DNA from: Acidimicrobiia bacterium | GTDB taxonomy: Bacteria; Actinomycetota; Acidimicrobiia; Acidimicrobiales; Bin134 | Reading direction: 5' to 3' | Assembly (NCBI GenBank): GCA_009843565.1 | Contig: VYDF01000256.1 | Span: 1-6,976, forward strand | DNA: 6,976 bases | Part shown: one piece after another, positions 1 to 5,674 of the stretch | Layout of the letters: each line of letters starts with the position of its first letter | Position numbering within the stretch: position 1 is the first letter of the stretch | The notes under the pieces: model-generated | What the model was told of the DNA's origin: nothing | Databases searched by the model: none | Seen by the model: the letters and a program-made list of their open reading frames with translations, nothing else | Translations under genes and position numbers: made by a program

Positions 1-334
1 CACTCACCGCGTCCAACGGCTTAACCAGCCAACCATCCGACCCCGCCTGCTTCGCCAAATACACATCAGCCTCCCGATCCAACAACATCAAAACCCGAGT
101 CTCCGGTGCCCGCCCCATCTCTGCCTCCAACCGCAAATCCAGGCAAGTCGCCATACCCCCCATGTTCCCGATCTGAAGATCGCAGATCACCAAGTCCGGC
201 TCCCGTTCCCGCACCGCATCCAGCACTTCCACCCCAGCCCGCACCCTGCTGATCTCGGCGGCATCGCCCCCCAAAGCGGCGTCCACCGCGTTAAACACAG
301 AGTCACTGTCGGTGGCCAAGAGCACGTGGGTCAC
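1..334 (-). CDS. Response regulator receiver-domain protein (3' end outside window)
   Basis: This partial gene encodes the receiver (CheY-like) domain of a response regulator, which accepts a phosphoryl group from a histidine kinase. The 111 visible residues begin with a beta-1 strand and acidic residues (THVLLATDSD, Asp9 and Asp11). The likely phospho-acceptor is Asp52 in LVICDLQIGNMGG, and the conserved lysine is Lys105 in WLVKPLD. The GTG at 332-334 is chosen because it lies directly before beta-1; the frame upstream to about 380 has no other start codon. The position after beta-4, normally Thr or Ser, is Leu85 (VLMLLD), so the phosphorylation switch may be altered or lineage-specific. Toward the window edge codons end mostly in G or T, unlike the C/G-ending neighbours. 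The sequence runs out near the end of the domain, so it is unknown whether an output domain follows. It is divergent from the STAS gene; a functional link is only inference. Confidence 0.85.
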   Translation of the reverse strand, partial: MTHVLLATDSDSVFNAVDAALGGDAAEISRVRAGVEVLDAVREREPDLVICDLQIGNMGGMATCLDLRLEAEMGRAPETRVLMLLDREADVYLAKQAGSDGWLVKPLDAVS

Positions 335-340
335 GCTTCG

Positions 341-368
341 ATGGTATCCAAAATCGATGTCACCACAA
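341..368 (-). promoter_or_regulatory. Candidate promoter for a leaderless response-regulator transcript
   Basis: Read on the minus strand, TTGTGG (368-363) is a weak -35. After 16 bases comes TACCAT (346-341), which fits the actinobacterial -10 pattern TANNNT. The GTG start codon begins six bases after the -10, which is where transcription would start. No Shine-Dalgarno sequence precedes the GTG. Together this suggests a leaderless mRNA, common in actinobacteria. The -35 matches only its first three bases, so the call is tentative. Confidence 0.4.
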
Positions 369-415
369 CATGCTGGGGAAATGTGCCTGGCGATGGAATT
401 CAAGCTGTGTCGCGT

Positions 416-421
416 TAGCAT
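416..421 (+). promoter_or_regulatory. Possible -10 element for the STAS-nfeD pair
   Basis: TAGCAT fits TANNNT and would place transcription start near 428, leaving a leader of about 17 bases that contains the ribosome binding site at 432-440. I see no convincing -35 at the right distance. The 110-base gap between the two divergent genes (335-444) must hold the promoters for both directions unless they are read from further away. Confidence 0.25.
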
Positions 422-431
422 CGGAGCGGTC

Positions 432-440
432 AAGGGGAGG
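432..440 (+). promoter_or_regulatory. Ribosome binding site deciding the TTG start of the STAS gene
   Basis: The purine run AAGGGGAGG lies four bases before TTG at 445. It is the only strong Shine-Dalgarno-like sequence upstream of the conserved part of the protein. It argues for the TTG start over the more distant ATG at 370, which would add 25 residues with no resemblance to a STAS domain. Confidence 0.6.
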
Positions 441-444
441 CGCA

Positions 445-801
445 TTGCTCGAGATCGACATCGAAAATCTGGACACTCACACGGTGCTTCGCCCCAGTGG
501 TGAAATCGATGCTTACACAGTGGCCCAATTTCGGGAGCGGATCGGCGACCTAGCCCTTGAACCCCGCCTGCTGATCGACTTAGGGTCGGTCCCGTTCATG
601 GACTCCGCTGGATTGGGTGCGTTGATCGGCGGTATTCGGCGGATCCGGGATTCCGACGGTGAGGTCGTGGTGGCCTGCGGTGAAGGGGCGTTGGCTCGAC
701 TGCTCCATACCACCGGATTCGATCGAATCGTGCCGGTGGCAGAAACTCCCGAAGAAGCGCTGGCCTCGCTGCTCAGTGAAGAATCACCCGAGGCGTTGTA
801 G
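445..801 (+). CDS. STAS-domain anti-sigma-factor antagonist (SpoIIAA/RsbV-like)
   Basis: This is a single-domain STAS protein of 118 residues, the usual size for anti-anti-sigma factors. In that family the unphosphorylated protein binds an anti-sigma kinase and frees a sigma factor; phosphorylation of one serine by the kinase reverses this. The sequence shows the N-terminal strand pair with the Gly-Glu-Ile-Asp turn (residues 19-22). The signature VPFMDSAGLGALI puts the expected phospho-serine at Ser54 after Asp53. The TTG start at 445 is chosen because it follows a strong ribosome binding site and directly precedes the domain. The stop lies eight bases before the NfeD-like gene, so the two are probably cotranscribed. 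No partner anti-sigma kinase or sigma factor is in view, so the pathway it controls is unknown. A non-sigma role, as seen for some STAS proteins, cannot be excluded. Confidence 0.9.
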   Translation: MLEIDIENLDTHTVLRPSGEIDAYTVAQFRERIGDLALEPRLLIDLGSVPFMDSAGLGALIGGIRRIRDSDGEVVVACGEGALARLLHTTGFDRIVPVAETPEEALASLLSEESPEAL

Positions 802-809
802 AACCAACA

Positions 810-2198
810 GTGCGAACTCCGCGGTTGAAATTGGCTGCTGCCTGCCTCATTGGGGGCGGCATCCTGGTTGTTTTCGCCTCGACCGGAGCGGGGGCTCAGT
901 CCAAAGGCAGCGCTGATGCCGGTGTGGCCGTGGTGGTCGAAGTCACTGGCTTGCTCGACCCGGTAATGGCCGAGCTCATCGAAGATTCAGTGGATGAGGC
1001 CGCTGATGCTGGGGCCCGTCTGCTGGTTTTTCGCGTGGACAGCAGTCGTTCGGTTGTTTCAGACCATCGCCTCGCGGAATTGGCCGATGACATTGCCCGG
1101 TCGCCGGTCCCGATCGCGGTATGGGTCGGCCCCAACGGAGCTTCCTTGGAGGGCAAGGTGGCCCAGCTCTTCGCCACCGCCGATGATGTCGGCATCGCCC
1201 CTGGCACTCGGGTGGGCGACCTCGGTCGGCCGCTTCCGCAGTTGGCGGACCACCCAGTGGCCTGGAACAACCAAGAGTTGATCAGAAACAACAAGCTCGG
1301 ATGGAGGCAGCTCATCTCTGAAGGGGTGATCGCTTGTGAACCTCTGACCGCTGATGACCTCGCCGATCGCTACGCCGAGGCAGGCATCGCATTCGATCCT
1401 GAAACCGATCGGGTCCCTCCCATAGAAGAACAATGCGTCGCCCCGCTCATCGGCGACTACTTGGTCGACCTCGACCATCTTGGCTTTGAGTCCAACCTTG
1501 TCGAGGTAGACGGCCAACCTCGATTGGAGCCTCTGACCCAAGTCCAATTCCGAGGACTGTCGCTCGCTTATCAGCTATTCCATACCGTGGCCAGCCCGCC
1601 GGTGGCCTACCTGCTGTTGAGCATCGGCATGGGCCTGATGCTGTTCGAGTTCTTTACCGCGGGTATAGGCGTGGCTGGCGTGGTGGGCGCTCTGCTGTTC
1701 ATCTTGTCGGCCTATGGGCTTTCGGTGTTGCCTTACAACACTTGGGCGCTGGTGCTGCTGGCGGCTTCGATGGTGGCGTTCGGCATCGACATCCAAACTT
1801 CGGTTCCCCGGTTTTGGACCGGGGCCGGCCTGGTTATGTTCGCCGCGGGCACCTGGTGGCTCTATGACGGGGTTTCTATGTCGTGGATTCCCATGGTGGT
1901 AATGACCGGGTCGATGGCGGTGGCCATGTTCTCGGGAATGCCGTCAATGGTCCGCACCCGCTTTTCCACACCGACGATTGGCAGAAATTGGATGATCGGC
2001 GAGATCGGCGAGGTGGTCGAGGATGTCTCTCCCGACGGCGTTGTCCGGATCCGCAATTCTCTGTGGCGGGCGCGGGTCAATCGAGCAACGCCGGTAAACG
2101 CGGGTGACCAGGTCCGGGTTGTGGAAATCGACGGATTGTGGCTGGAGGTTGAACCCATCGAGGGGGCCGCCCGCGACTACCGAGAGCCCCGCCGATAG
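810..2198 (+). CDS. NfeD family membrane protein with degenerate ClpP-like domain
   Basis: This 462-residue protein has the layout of long NfeD proteins: signal peptide, ClpP-class serine-protease-like domain, membrane helices and a C-terminal OB fold. Residues 1-30 form a signal peptide (basic start, hydrophobic 8-23, AGA before Gln30). Residues about 38-200 match the ClpP-like fold (VVVEVTGLLDP, IAPGTRVG). Roughly five membrane helices lie at 264-283, 285-305, 312-328, 337-352 and 360-376. The OB fold spans about 395-450 (MIGEIGEVVEDV to EIDGLWLEVEP). Active family proteases carry a TPGG-like motif and a catalytic Ser in an SAG context with a Lys. Here those regions read VDSSRS and NGASLEGK, so catalysis looks lost. 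NfeD proteins usually partner with SPFH/stomatin proteins, but none is adjacent. No clear ribosome binding site precedes the GTG, so translation may be coupled to the STAS gene eight bases upstream. The exact function is unknown. Confidence 0.88.
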   Translation: MRTPRLKLAAACLIGGGILVVFASTGAGAQSKGSADAGVAVVVEVTGLLDPVMAELIEDSVDEAADAGARLLVFRVDSSRSVVSDHRLAELADDIARSPVPIAVWVGPNGASLEGKVAQLFATADDVGIAPGTRVGDLGRPLPQLADHPVAWNNQELIRNNKLGWRQLISEGVIACEPLTADDLADRYAEAGIAFDPETDRVPPIEEQCVAPLIGDYLVDLDHLGFESNLVEVDGQPRLEPLTQVQFRGLSLAYQLFHTVASPPVAYLLLSIGMGLMLFEFFTAGIGVAGVVGALLFILSAYGLSVLPYNTWALVLLAASMVAFGIDIQTSVPRFWTGAGLVMFAAGTWWLYDGVSMSWIPMVVMTGSMAVAMFSGMPSMVRTRFSTPTIGRNWMIGEIGEVVEDVSPDGVVRIRNSLWRARVNRATPVNAGDQVRVVEIDGLWLEVEPIEGAARDYREPRR

Positions 2199-2227
2199 GG
2201 GTTTGAGAGGGTCGAAATCCAGGAATA

Positions 2228-2244
2228 CAGCCGAAAACAGGCTG
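2228..2244 (+). other. Small hairpin downstream of the NfeD-like gene
   Basis: CAGCC and GGCTG can form a 5-bp stem around a 7-base loop, 30 bases after the NfeD-like stop codon. There is no T-run after it, so it is not a standard intrinsic terminator. It could be chance or a weak 3' end structure. Apart from this and the promoter-like elements near whiB, I see nothing else in the 2199-2312 gap. Confidence 0.2.
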
Positions 2245-2263
2245 CGAATGCTCAACTCTCATC

Positions 2264-2290
2264 TTGTGTTTGGACATCTTCGCCTATAAG
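2264..2290 (+). promoter_or_regulatory. Candidate promoter for the whiB-like gene
   Basis: TATAAG (2285-2290) is a good -10 candidate. A weak -35, TTGTGT (2264-2269), sits 15 bases upstream. Transcription would start near 2297, giving a leader of about 16 bases that contains the ribosome binding site. An alternative pairing is TTGGAC (2270-2275) with GATACA (2295-2300), but its 19-base spacer is long and its start point would fall on the ribosome binding site. GGAC (2272-2275) and GTCC (2291-2294) flank the -10 symmetrically and could form an operator, though they are short. Confidence 0.35.
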
Positions 2291-2300
2291 GTCCGATACA

Positions 2301-2306
2301 AGGGGG
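2301..2306 (+). promoter_or_regulatory. Ribosome binding site of the whiB-like gene
   Basis: AGGGGG lies six bases before the GTG at 2313. It supports that GTG as the start codon, in agreement with the usual short N-terminus of WhiB proteins. Confidence 0.65.
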
Positions 2307-2312
2307 TAACAA

Positions 2313-2576
2313 GTGAGCGCTGTCACCAGTGAGAGAGCTTGGCAGGTTAAGGCCGCGTGTCGAGGACCGCAGGCGGCTGTGTTCTTCCCGCCCCCGGCCT
2401 TTGAGCGCAAAGAAGAGAAGTTGGAGCGGGAGAGCCGAGCCAAGGCGATTTGCGAGGAATGCAGCGTCATCGAAGAGTGCCGTGACTATGCCCTGAGAAT
2501 TCGCGAGCAGCATGGCATCTGGGGCGGCCTCAACGAATTGGAGCGTCGAGAGATCCTCAATCGGCGGCGCAACTAG
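2313..2576 (+). CDS. WhiB family Fe-S transcriptional regulator
   Basis: This 87-residue protein is a WhiB-like (Wbl) regulator. The family binds a [4Fe-4S] cluster through four cysteines, acts in actinobacterial development, redox and stress responses, and usually works by binding the principal sigma factor. All four cysteines are present: Cys16 (AACRG), then Cys47, Cys50 and Cys56 in the CxxCxxxxxC arrangement (CEECSVIEEC). The family turn motif follows as GIWGG (68-72), then NELERRE and a basic C-terminal tail ending RRRN, typical of the DNA-contacting part. The length is normal. The GTG start is supported by AGGGGG six bases upstream. The gene has its own candidate promoter and so appears monocistronic. 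It converges with selB, the stop codons being only 11 bases apart. Its regulon cannot be inferred, and I do not assign it to a numbered WhiB subgroup. Confidence 0.93.
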   Translation: MSAVTSERAWQVKAACRGPQAAVFFPPPAFERKEEKLERESRAKAICEECSVIEECRDYALRIREQHGIWGGLNELERREILNRRRN

Positions 2577-2587
2577 CCACAGGAGCG

Positions 2588-4315
2588 TCAAGCACTGGGC
2601 AAGCGGGGCCCGGCGATGCGCACATCTCCTCGACGACGGGTGACCCCGTTGCTGTCAAGCCAGGCCAGTAGCGGCAGGGCGTACTTGCGTGTGGTTCTCA
2701 ATCGCTCGCGCACCTCGGCCACAGTGACTCCACTGGGTTGAACGGCCAACATCTCGGCCAGCACCGAACCGGCCGCCTTCAGGGCCGAGGCCGCAAAGAA
2801 CATCCCGTCCTGCTCCACGATAAGACCCCGTTTCACCAACTCCCGCACCTCAGCGCGTTCCACTCCCGCGCTCTCAGGATCAGGAGGGGTGAACAGCGCC
2901 GCTTCCAACGCCGCTGTGTACCGGTGATTCTGGAAGGGGTCCGACAGGCCGACCAGCCGGGCTCGTCCACCTTCGACGACCACTTCCTCCAACAGGCCGA
3001 GAACCACCCGGTCCCGTTCGCTCAGCCCGGCCACATCCAGCCCCAGGGGCGCAGCATCGTTCACTGCCTCCTGTAGCCGGGCCCGGGTATCGGCAAGCAC
3101 GGACGGGTTCACCACCCATCGACCAACATCAGGCTCTAGCGATTGACCAGTCAGCAGAGACAGGTGGTTGGCATCAACCCATCCTCGCTCGGCAACCACT
3201 CGCTCCACTGATCGGTCGGGCTTCGCTTTGGACGCGGGCAACACCGGATCAACGTCGAGGACGGTACCTCCCCCAATGGTCTCGGCCCGGCCGCTCTCCC
3301 GCAAGACGAACCGGTCGCCGGGCAGCAGAGGCAACCGGCGGGGGAGGTGGAGCCGCACCAGCCCAGTTTCGCCCGGAAGAAGCGACTCGAGTCCGAGAAT
3401 GCGCATCCTGGCTGGCAGTTCGCATGCCCCCACATAGATGGCGTGCGCCCCTCGGCGGGACACTTCGTGGTCCAGCATGCTCAGCACTGTCAAGGACGCG
3501 TCGAACCGATTGGTCAGATGCCACTGCCCAGCTCGCACGAGCACGTCGCCTCGGGCGACCTCCTGATGGCCCACTCCCGACAAATTGACCGCCACCCGGT
3601 TGCCCGGTCCGATCTTGGTTCGCTGGCTGTGGTGGCTCTGCAAGGCTCGCACCCGGACAGCGACGCCTTTGGGTCGCAGCTCCAACTCGTCGTCCACCCG
3701 GATCTGCCCGCTCCCCAAGGTGCCGGAAACGATTGTTCCCGCCCCCCGGGCGGCGAAGGCCCGATCAATCCACAGCCGCGGTCTCCGGTGGTCGACCGCC
3801 GCCGGAGTCCGGTCCACCAGATCGTCCAGCCCCGCCCGCAGCTCAACGAGGCCCAGCCCGTCCACCACGTCGGTTTCCACCACGGGAGCTCCGGCCAGAA
3901 ACGTGCCTTCCACCCGCTCCTCCACCTCGAGGCGAGCCAATTCGACGATATCGGCGTCGCACAGTCCCACTTTGGTCAGCGCGATCAGCCCGTGCGACAC
4001 ACCCAAAAGCTCCAAGATGCGAAGATGCTCCTCCGACTGCGGCATCCATCCTTCGTTGGCAGCCACCACGAACAAACACGCGTCCACAGCGCCCACTCCG
4101 GCCAGCATGTTGCGGATAAACCGCTCGTGACCGGGCACGTCGATGATCGACACCGATCGTCCTGAGGGCAGTTGCGCCAATCCGAAGCCCAAATCGATGG
4201 TCAGGCCTCGAGCCTTCTCCTCAGCAAATCTGTCGGGGTCGACTCCGGTAAGCGCCTCCACCAGCGTGGACTTTCCGTGATCCACATGGCCGGCGGTGGA
4301 GATGGTGATGCTCAT
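2588..4315 (-). CDS. selB: Selenocysteine-specific translation elongation factor SelB
   Basis: SelB is the EF-Tu-like GTPase that brings Sec-tRNA(Sec) to ribosomes at UGA codons followed by a SECIS hairpin. The 575 residues show the whole family layout. The GTPase domain has P-loop GHVDHGKST (9-17), the switch I region ending in RGLTIDLGF and DVPGH (59-63). EF-Tu-like domains II and III run about 178-355 (GAGTIVSGTLGSG; LLPGDRFVLRE). The C-terminal winged helices end with RKYALPLLAWLD and RRRGDVRIAG, the SECIS-binding region. The G4 motif reads LTKVGLCD, with Gly117 where the guanine-reading Asp is expected. I chose ATG at 4315 because MSITISTAGH matches the normal N-terminus; an in-frame TTG at 4321 would add two residues. 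No good Shine-Dalgarno precedes it. The ATG overlaps the stop of a 20-codon ORF, suggesting translational coupling to selA upstream. Confidence 0.97.
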   Translation of the reverse strand: MSITISTAGHVDHGKSTLVEALTGVDPDRFAEEKARGLTIDLGFGLAQLPSGRSVSIIDVPGHERFIRNMLAGVGAVDACLFVVAANEGWMPQSEEHLRILELLGVSHGLIALTKVGLCDADIVELARLEVEERVEGTFLAGAPVVETDVVDGLGLVELRAGLDDLVDRTPAAVDHRRPRLWIDRAFAARGAGTIVSGTLGSGQIRVDDELELRPKGVAVRVRALQSHHSQRTKIGPGNRVAVNLSGVGHQEVARGDVLVRAGQWHLTNRFDASLTVLSMLDHEVSRRGAHAIYVGACELPARMRILGLESLLPGETGLVRLHLPRRLPLLPGDRFVLRESGRAETIGGGTVLDVDPVLPASKAKPDRSVERVVAERGWVDANHLSLLTGQSLEPDVGRWVVNPSVLADTRARLQEAVNDAAPLGLDVAGLSERDRVVLGLLEEVVVEGGRARLVGLSDPFQNHRYTAALEAALFTPPDPESAGVERAEVRELVKRGLIVEQDGMFFAASALKAAGSVLAEMLAVQPSGVTVAEVRERLRTTRKYALPLLAWLDSNGVTRRRGDVRIAGPRLPSA

Positions 4316-4373
4316 TGCCAAGCATCTCTGGTGACGTCCACTAGTCGATTGCCGGTCTCCACGGTGATGCTCA
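4304..4373. repeat. 11-bp direct repeat marking both start regions of the selA-selB junction
   Basis: The plus-strand sequence GGTGATGCTCA occurs exactly at 4304-4314 and at 4363-4373, offset by 59 bases. On the coding (minus) strand each copy sits at a start: the upstream copy begins at the selA stop and overlapping GTG, the downstream copy at the selB ATG. Both therefore encode an N-terminal Ser-Ile-Thr after the start codon. The 59-base offset is not a multiple of three, so the two copies are read in different frames relative to selB. Confidence 0.7.
4307..4326 (-). promoter_or_regulatory. Candidate hairpin enclosing the selB start codon
   Basis: In the mRNA, GATGCT (4326-4321) and AGCATC (4312-4307) form a perfect 6-bp stem around the loop TGGCAATG. 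That loop contains the selB ATG. The same GATGCT can instead pair with an identical AGCATC directly after the selA stop (4371-4366), a longer-range alternative. The two pairings exclude each other, so ribosome movement through the intervening 20-codon ORF could choose between them. It does not resemble the canonical E. coli SECIS apical loop. Whether it forms or regulates anything is inference. Confidence 0.3.
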
Positions 4374-4374
4374 C
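4312..4374 (-). CDS. Possible 20-codon coupling ORF between selA and selB
   Basis: A GTG (4374-4372) overlaps the selA stop as GTGA. From it an open frame of 20 codons, MSITVETGNRLVDVTRDAWQ, runs to a TGA that overlaps the selB start as ATGA. It thus exactly bridges the two genes, in the manner of translational coupling. No good Shine-Dalgarno lies before the GTG, so initiation would depend on ribosomes ending selA. The peptide resembles nothing I recognise, except that its first residues echo SelB's own start (MSITISTAGH). It may be a decayed duplicate of that start, or the arrangement may be chance. The length alone is too short to prove coding. Confidence 0.3.
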   Translation of the reverse strand: MSITVETGNRLVDVTRDAWQ

Positions 4375-5648
4375 CCGAGGGCTTTCAGGGCGGCGACCAC
4401 ATGACGGTCGTCTTCGAGGCCCACCGTCCTCAGATCCAGCCAGGTGCGGTCCTCGCTCACTCGGGCGATGATCGGCGGGGTTCGGGCTCGGAGCGCGGCG
4501 GTGTGATCCCCGTCCAGCACCACGCCCCATGAGTCGATCTCAATGCCAGGCAGGGTGCCGCCACCCGGCACCGACGCCATCTTTTCCACCTTGCCTGCCT
4601 CCGACCCTTCGACCACCGCATGGGCCCGGCGTTCCAGATCTGAGGTCGCCAACGACGCCATTCGCCAGAACTCGATGGCCTCCCCGTCTCGCCGCAAATA
4701 GGCCAGCGCCACCTGTTGGAGCGCATTCAGCACCAGGCTGCCGGGCCTCAGTGCTCGGGCAAGGGGGTGCCGGGCGCACCGCTGCACCAATTCGGCCCGA
4801 CCGGCGATGATGCCTGCTTGGGGGCCGCCGAACAGCTTGTCGCCTGAGAACGTCACCAGCGCCGCACCGGCAGCCAGGCTCTGCCGGGCAGCAGGCTCAC
4901 CGGCCAGCCAACTCGGAGGACCTTCGTCCAGCCAGGGACAGGCAGCATCGACCAGGCCTGACCCGATGTCGGCCACCACCGGGACGGCGAGAGAGGCCAT
5001 CTCGGCCACGGTCACGTGCTCGGTGAACCCCACAATGCGGTAGTTCGACTGATGGACTTTCAGAACAAGAACGGTGTCGTTGGCCGGATTTTCCACTGCC
5101 GATGCGAAATCGGCCAAACGGGTGCGGTTGGTGGTGCCAACCTCCACCAGCTTTGCCCCCGACTGCTCCATTACCTCCGGCACCCGGAAGCCGCCGCCGA
5201 TTTCTACCAGCTCACCTCGGGATACGGCCGCCCCTCGCCCGTTGGCCAGGGCGGCGAGGACAAGCAACACTGCCGACGCCCCATTGTTCACCACGATGGC
5301 GTCTTCGGTGTCGCAAAGGCGGGCCAGGAGAGCCGCAGCATGGGCGTGGCGGGACCCGCGTCGGCCCGAGGACAAATCCAACTCCAGGTTGGTGTAGTCC
5401 GCGCCGGCATCCACAGCCAGGGGAGCCCTGCCCAAGTTGGTGTGCAACAGAACCCCGGTGGCGTTCACCACCGGCTGAAGCAGCGATCGGGCCGCGGCAT
5501 GGGCGTGGCGTCGGGCTAGCTCCTCGATGTCCTCAGATCTGCCGTCGGCGATTGCTGCCCGGGCGGCATCCACCAGCAGTGGATGGGGCAGCCCGGTGTC
5601 GGCCAGCGATCGGGCCAGAGCGTCCACCGAAGGAGGTCTCACCGACAT
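4371..5648 (-). CDS. selA: L-seryl-tRNA(Sec) selenium transferase SelA
   Basis: SelA is the PLP enzyme that turns Ser-tRNA(Sec) into Sec-tRNA(Sec) using selenophosphate; in bacteria it works as a ring-shaped decamer. The 425-residue product is slightly shorter than many SelA proteins but complete. An N-terminal tRNA-binding helical region spans about 5-60. HTNLGRAPL (69-77) and GSRHAHAAALL (98-108) are family signatures. NNGASAVLLVL lies at 121-131. SGDKLFGGPQAG carries the PLP-binding Lys271. The C-terminal domain ends in LRTVGLEDD and a short helix. The ATG at 5648 is 26 bases after the fxsA stop; only a weak AGGG is seen about 10 bases upstream. It lies upstream of selB on the same strand, the common selA-selB order, and is probably cotranscribed with mrp and fxsA. 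Its stop is UGA, as are those of fxsA and selB. No in-frame UGA occurs inside the gene. Confidence 0.97.
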   Translation of the reverse strand: MSVRPPSVDALARSLADTGLPHPLLVDAARAAIADGRSEDIEELARRHAHAAARSLLQPVVNATGVLLHTNLGRAPLAVDAGADYTNLELDLSSGRRGSRHAHAAALLARLCDTEDAIVVNNGASAVLLVLAALANGRGAAVSRGELVEIGGGFRVPEVMEQSGAKLVEVGTTNRTRLADFASAVENPANDTVLVLKVHQSNYRIVGFTEHVTVAEMASLAVPVVADIGSGLVDAACPWLDEGPPSWLAGEPAARQSLAAGAALVTFSGDKLFGGPQAGIIAGRAELVQRCARHPLARALRPGSLVLNALQQVALAYLRRDGEAIEFWRMASLATSDLERRAHAVVEGSEAGKVEKMASVPGGGTLPGIEIDSWGVVLDGDHTAALRARTPPIIARVSEDRTWLDLRTVGLEDDRHVVAALKALG

Positions 5649-5674
5649 CAGCGTATGGCCCTATCGCGACGCCG

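Noticed and set aside
370..444. The ATG at 370 as start of the STAS gene
   Set aside because: The added 25 residues do not fit the domain, and no good ribosome binding site precedes it. The TTG at 445 has one and starts at the domain edge.
2204..2260. Intrinsic terminator after the NfeD-like gene (TTGAG with CTCAA, or the 5-bp CAGCC hairpin)
   Set aside because: The stems are 5 bp, one is long-range, and neither is followed by a T-run.
2199..2312. A tRNA (possibly selC), prompted by a T-arm-like GGGTCGAAATCC
   Set aside because: On the plus strand the rest of such a tRNA would lie inside the NfeD-like gene. No acceptor stem or UCA anticodon loop can be laid out on either strand.
3347..4165. 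Long plus-strand open frames across selB (272, 181 and 128 codons)
   Set aside because: They are antisense to a complete, well-conserved selB and come from high-GC codon bias; the translations have no recognisable domain.
4366..4373. The selA UGA stop as a selenocysteine codon
   Set aside because: Reading through would add only 10 residues before a TAG. SelA already has its normal C-terminus, and no SECIS-like apical loop follows at the usual distance.
5338..5510. 14-bp direct repeat GCATGGGCGTGGCG at 5338-5351 and 5497-5510
   Set aside because: Both copies lie within selA and encode RHAHAA. The second protein copy is a family signature; the other is probably coincidence in an alanine-rich helix.
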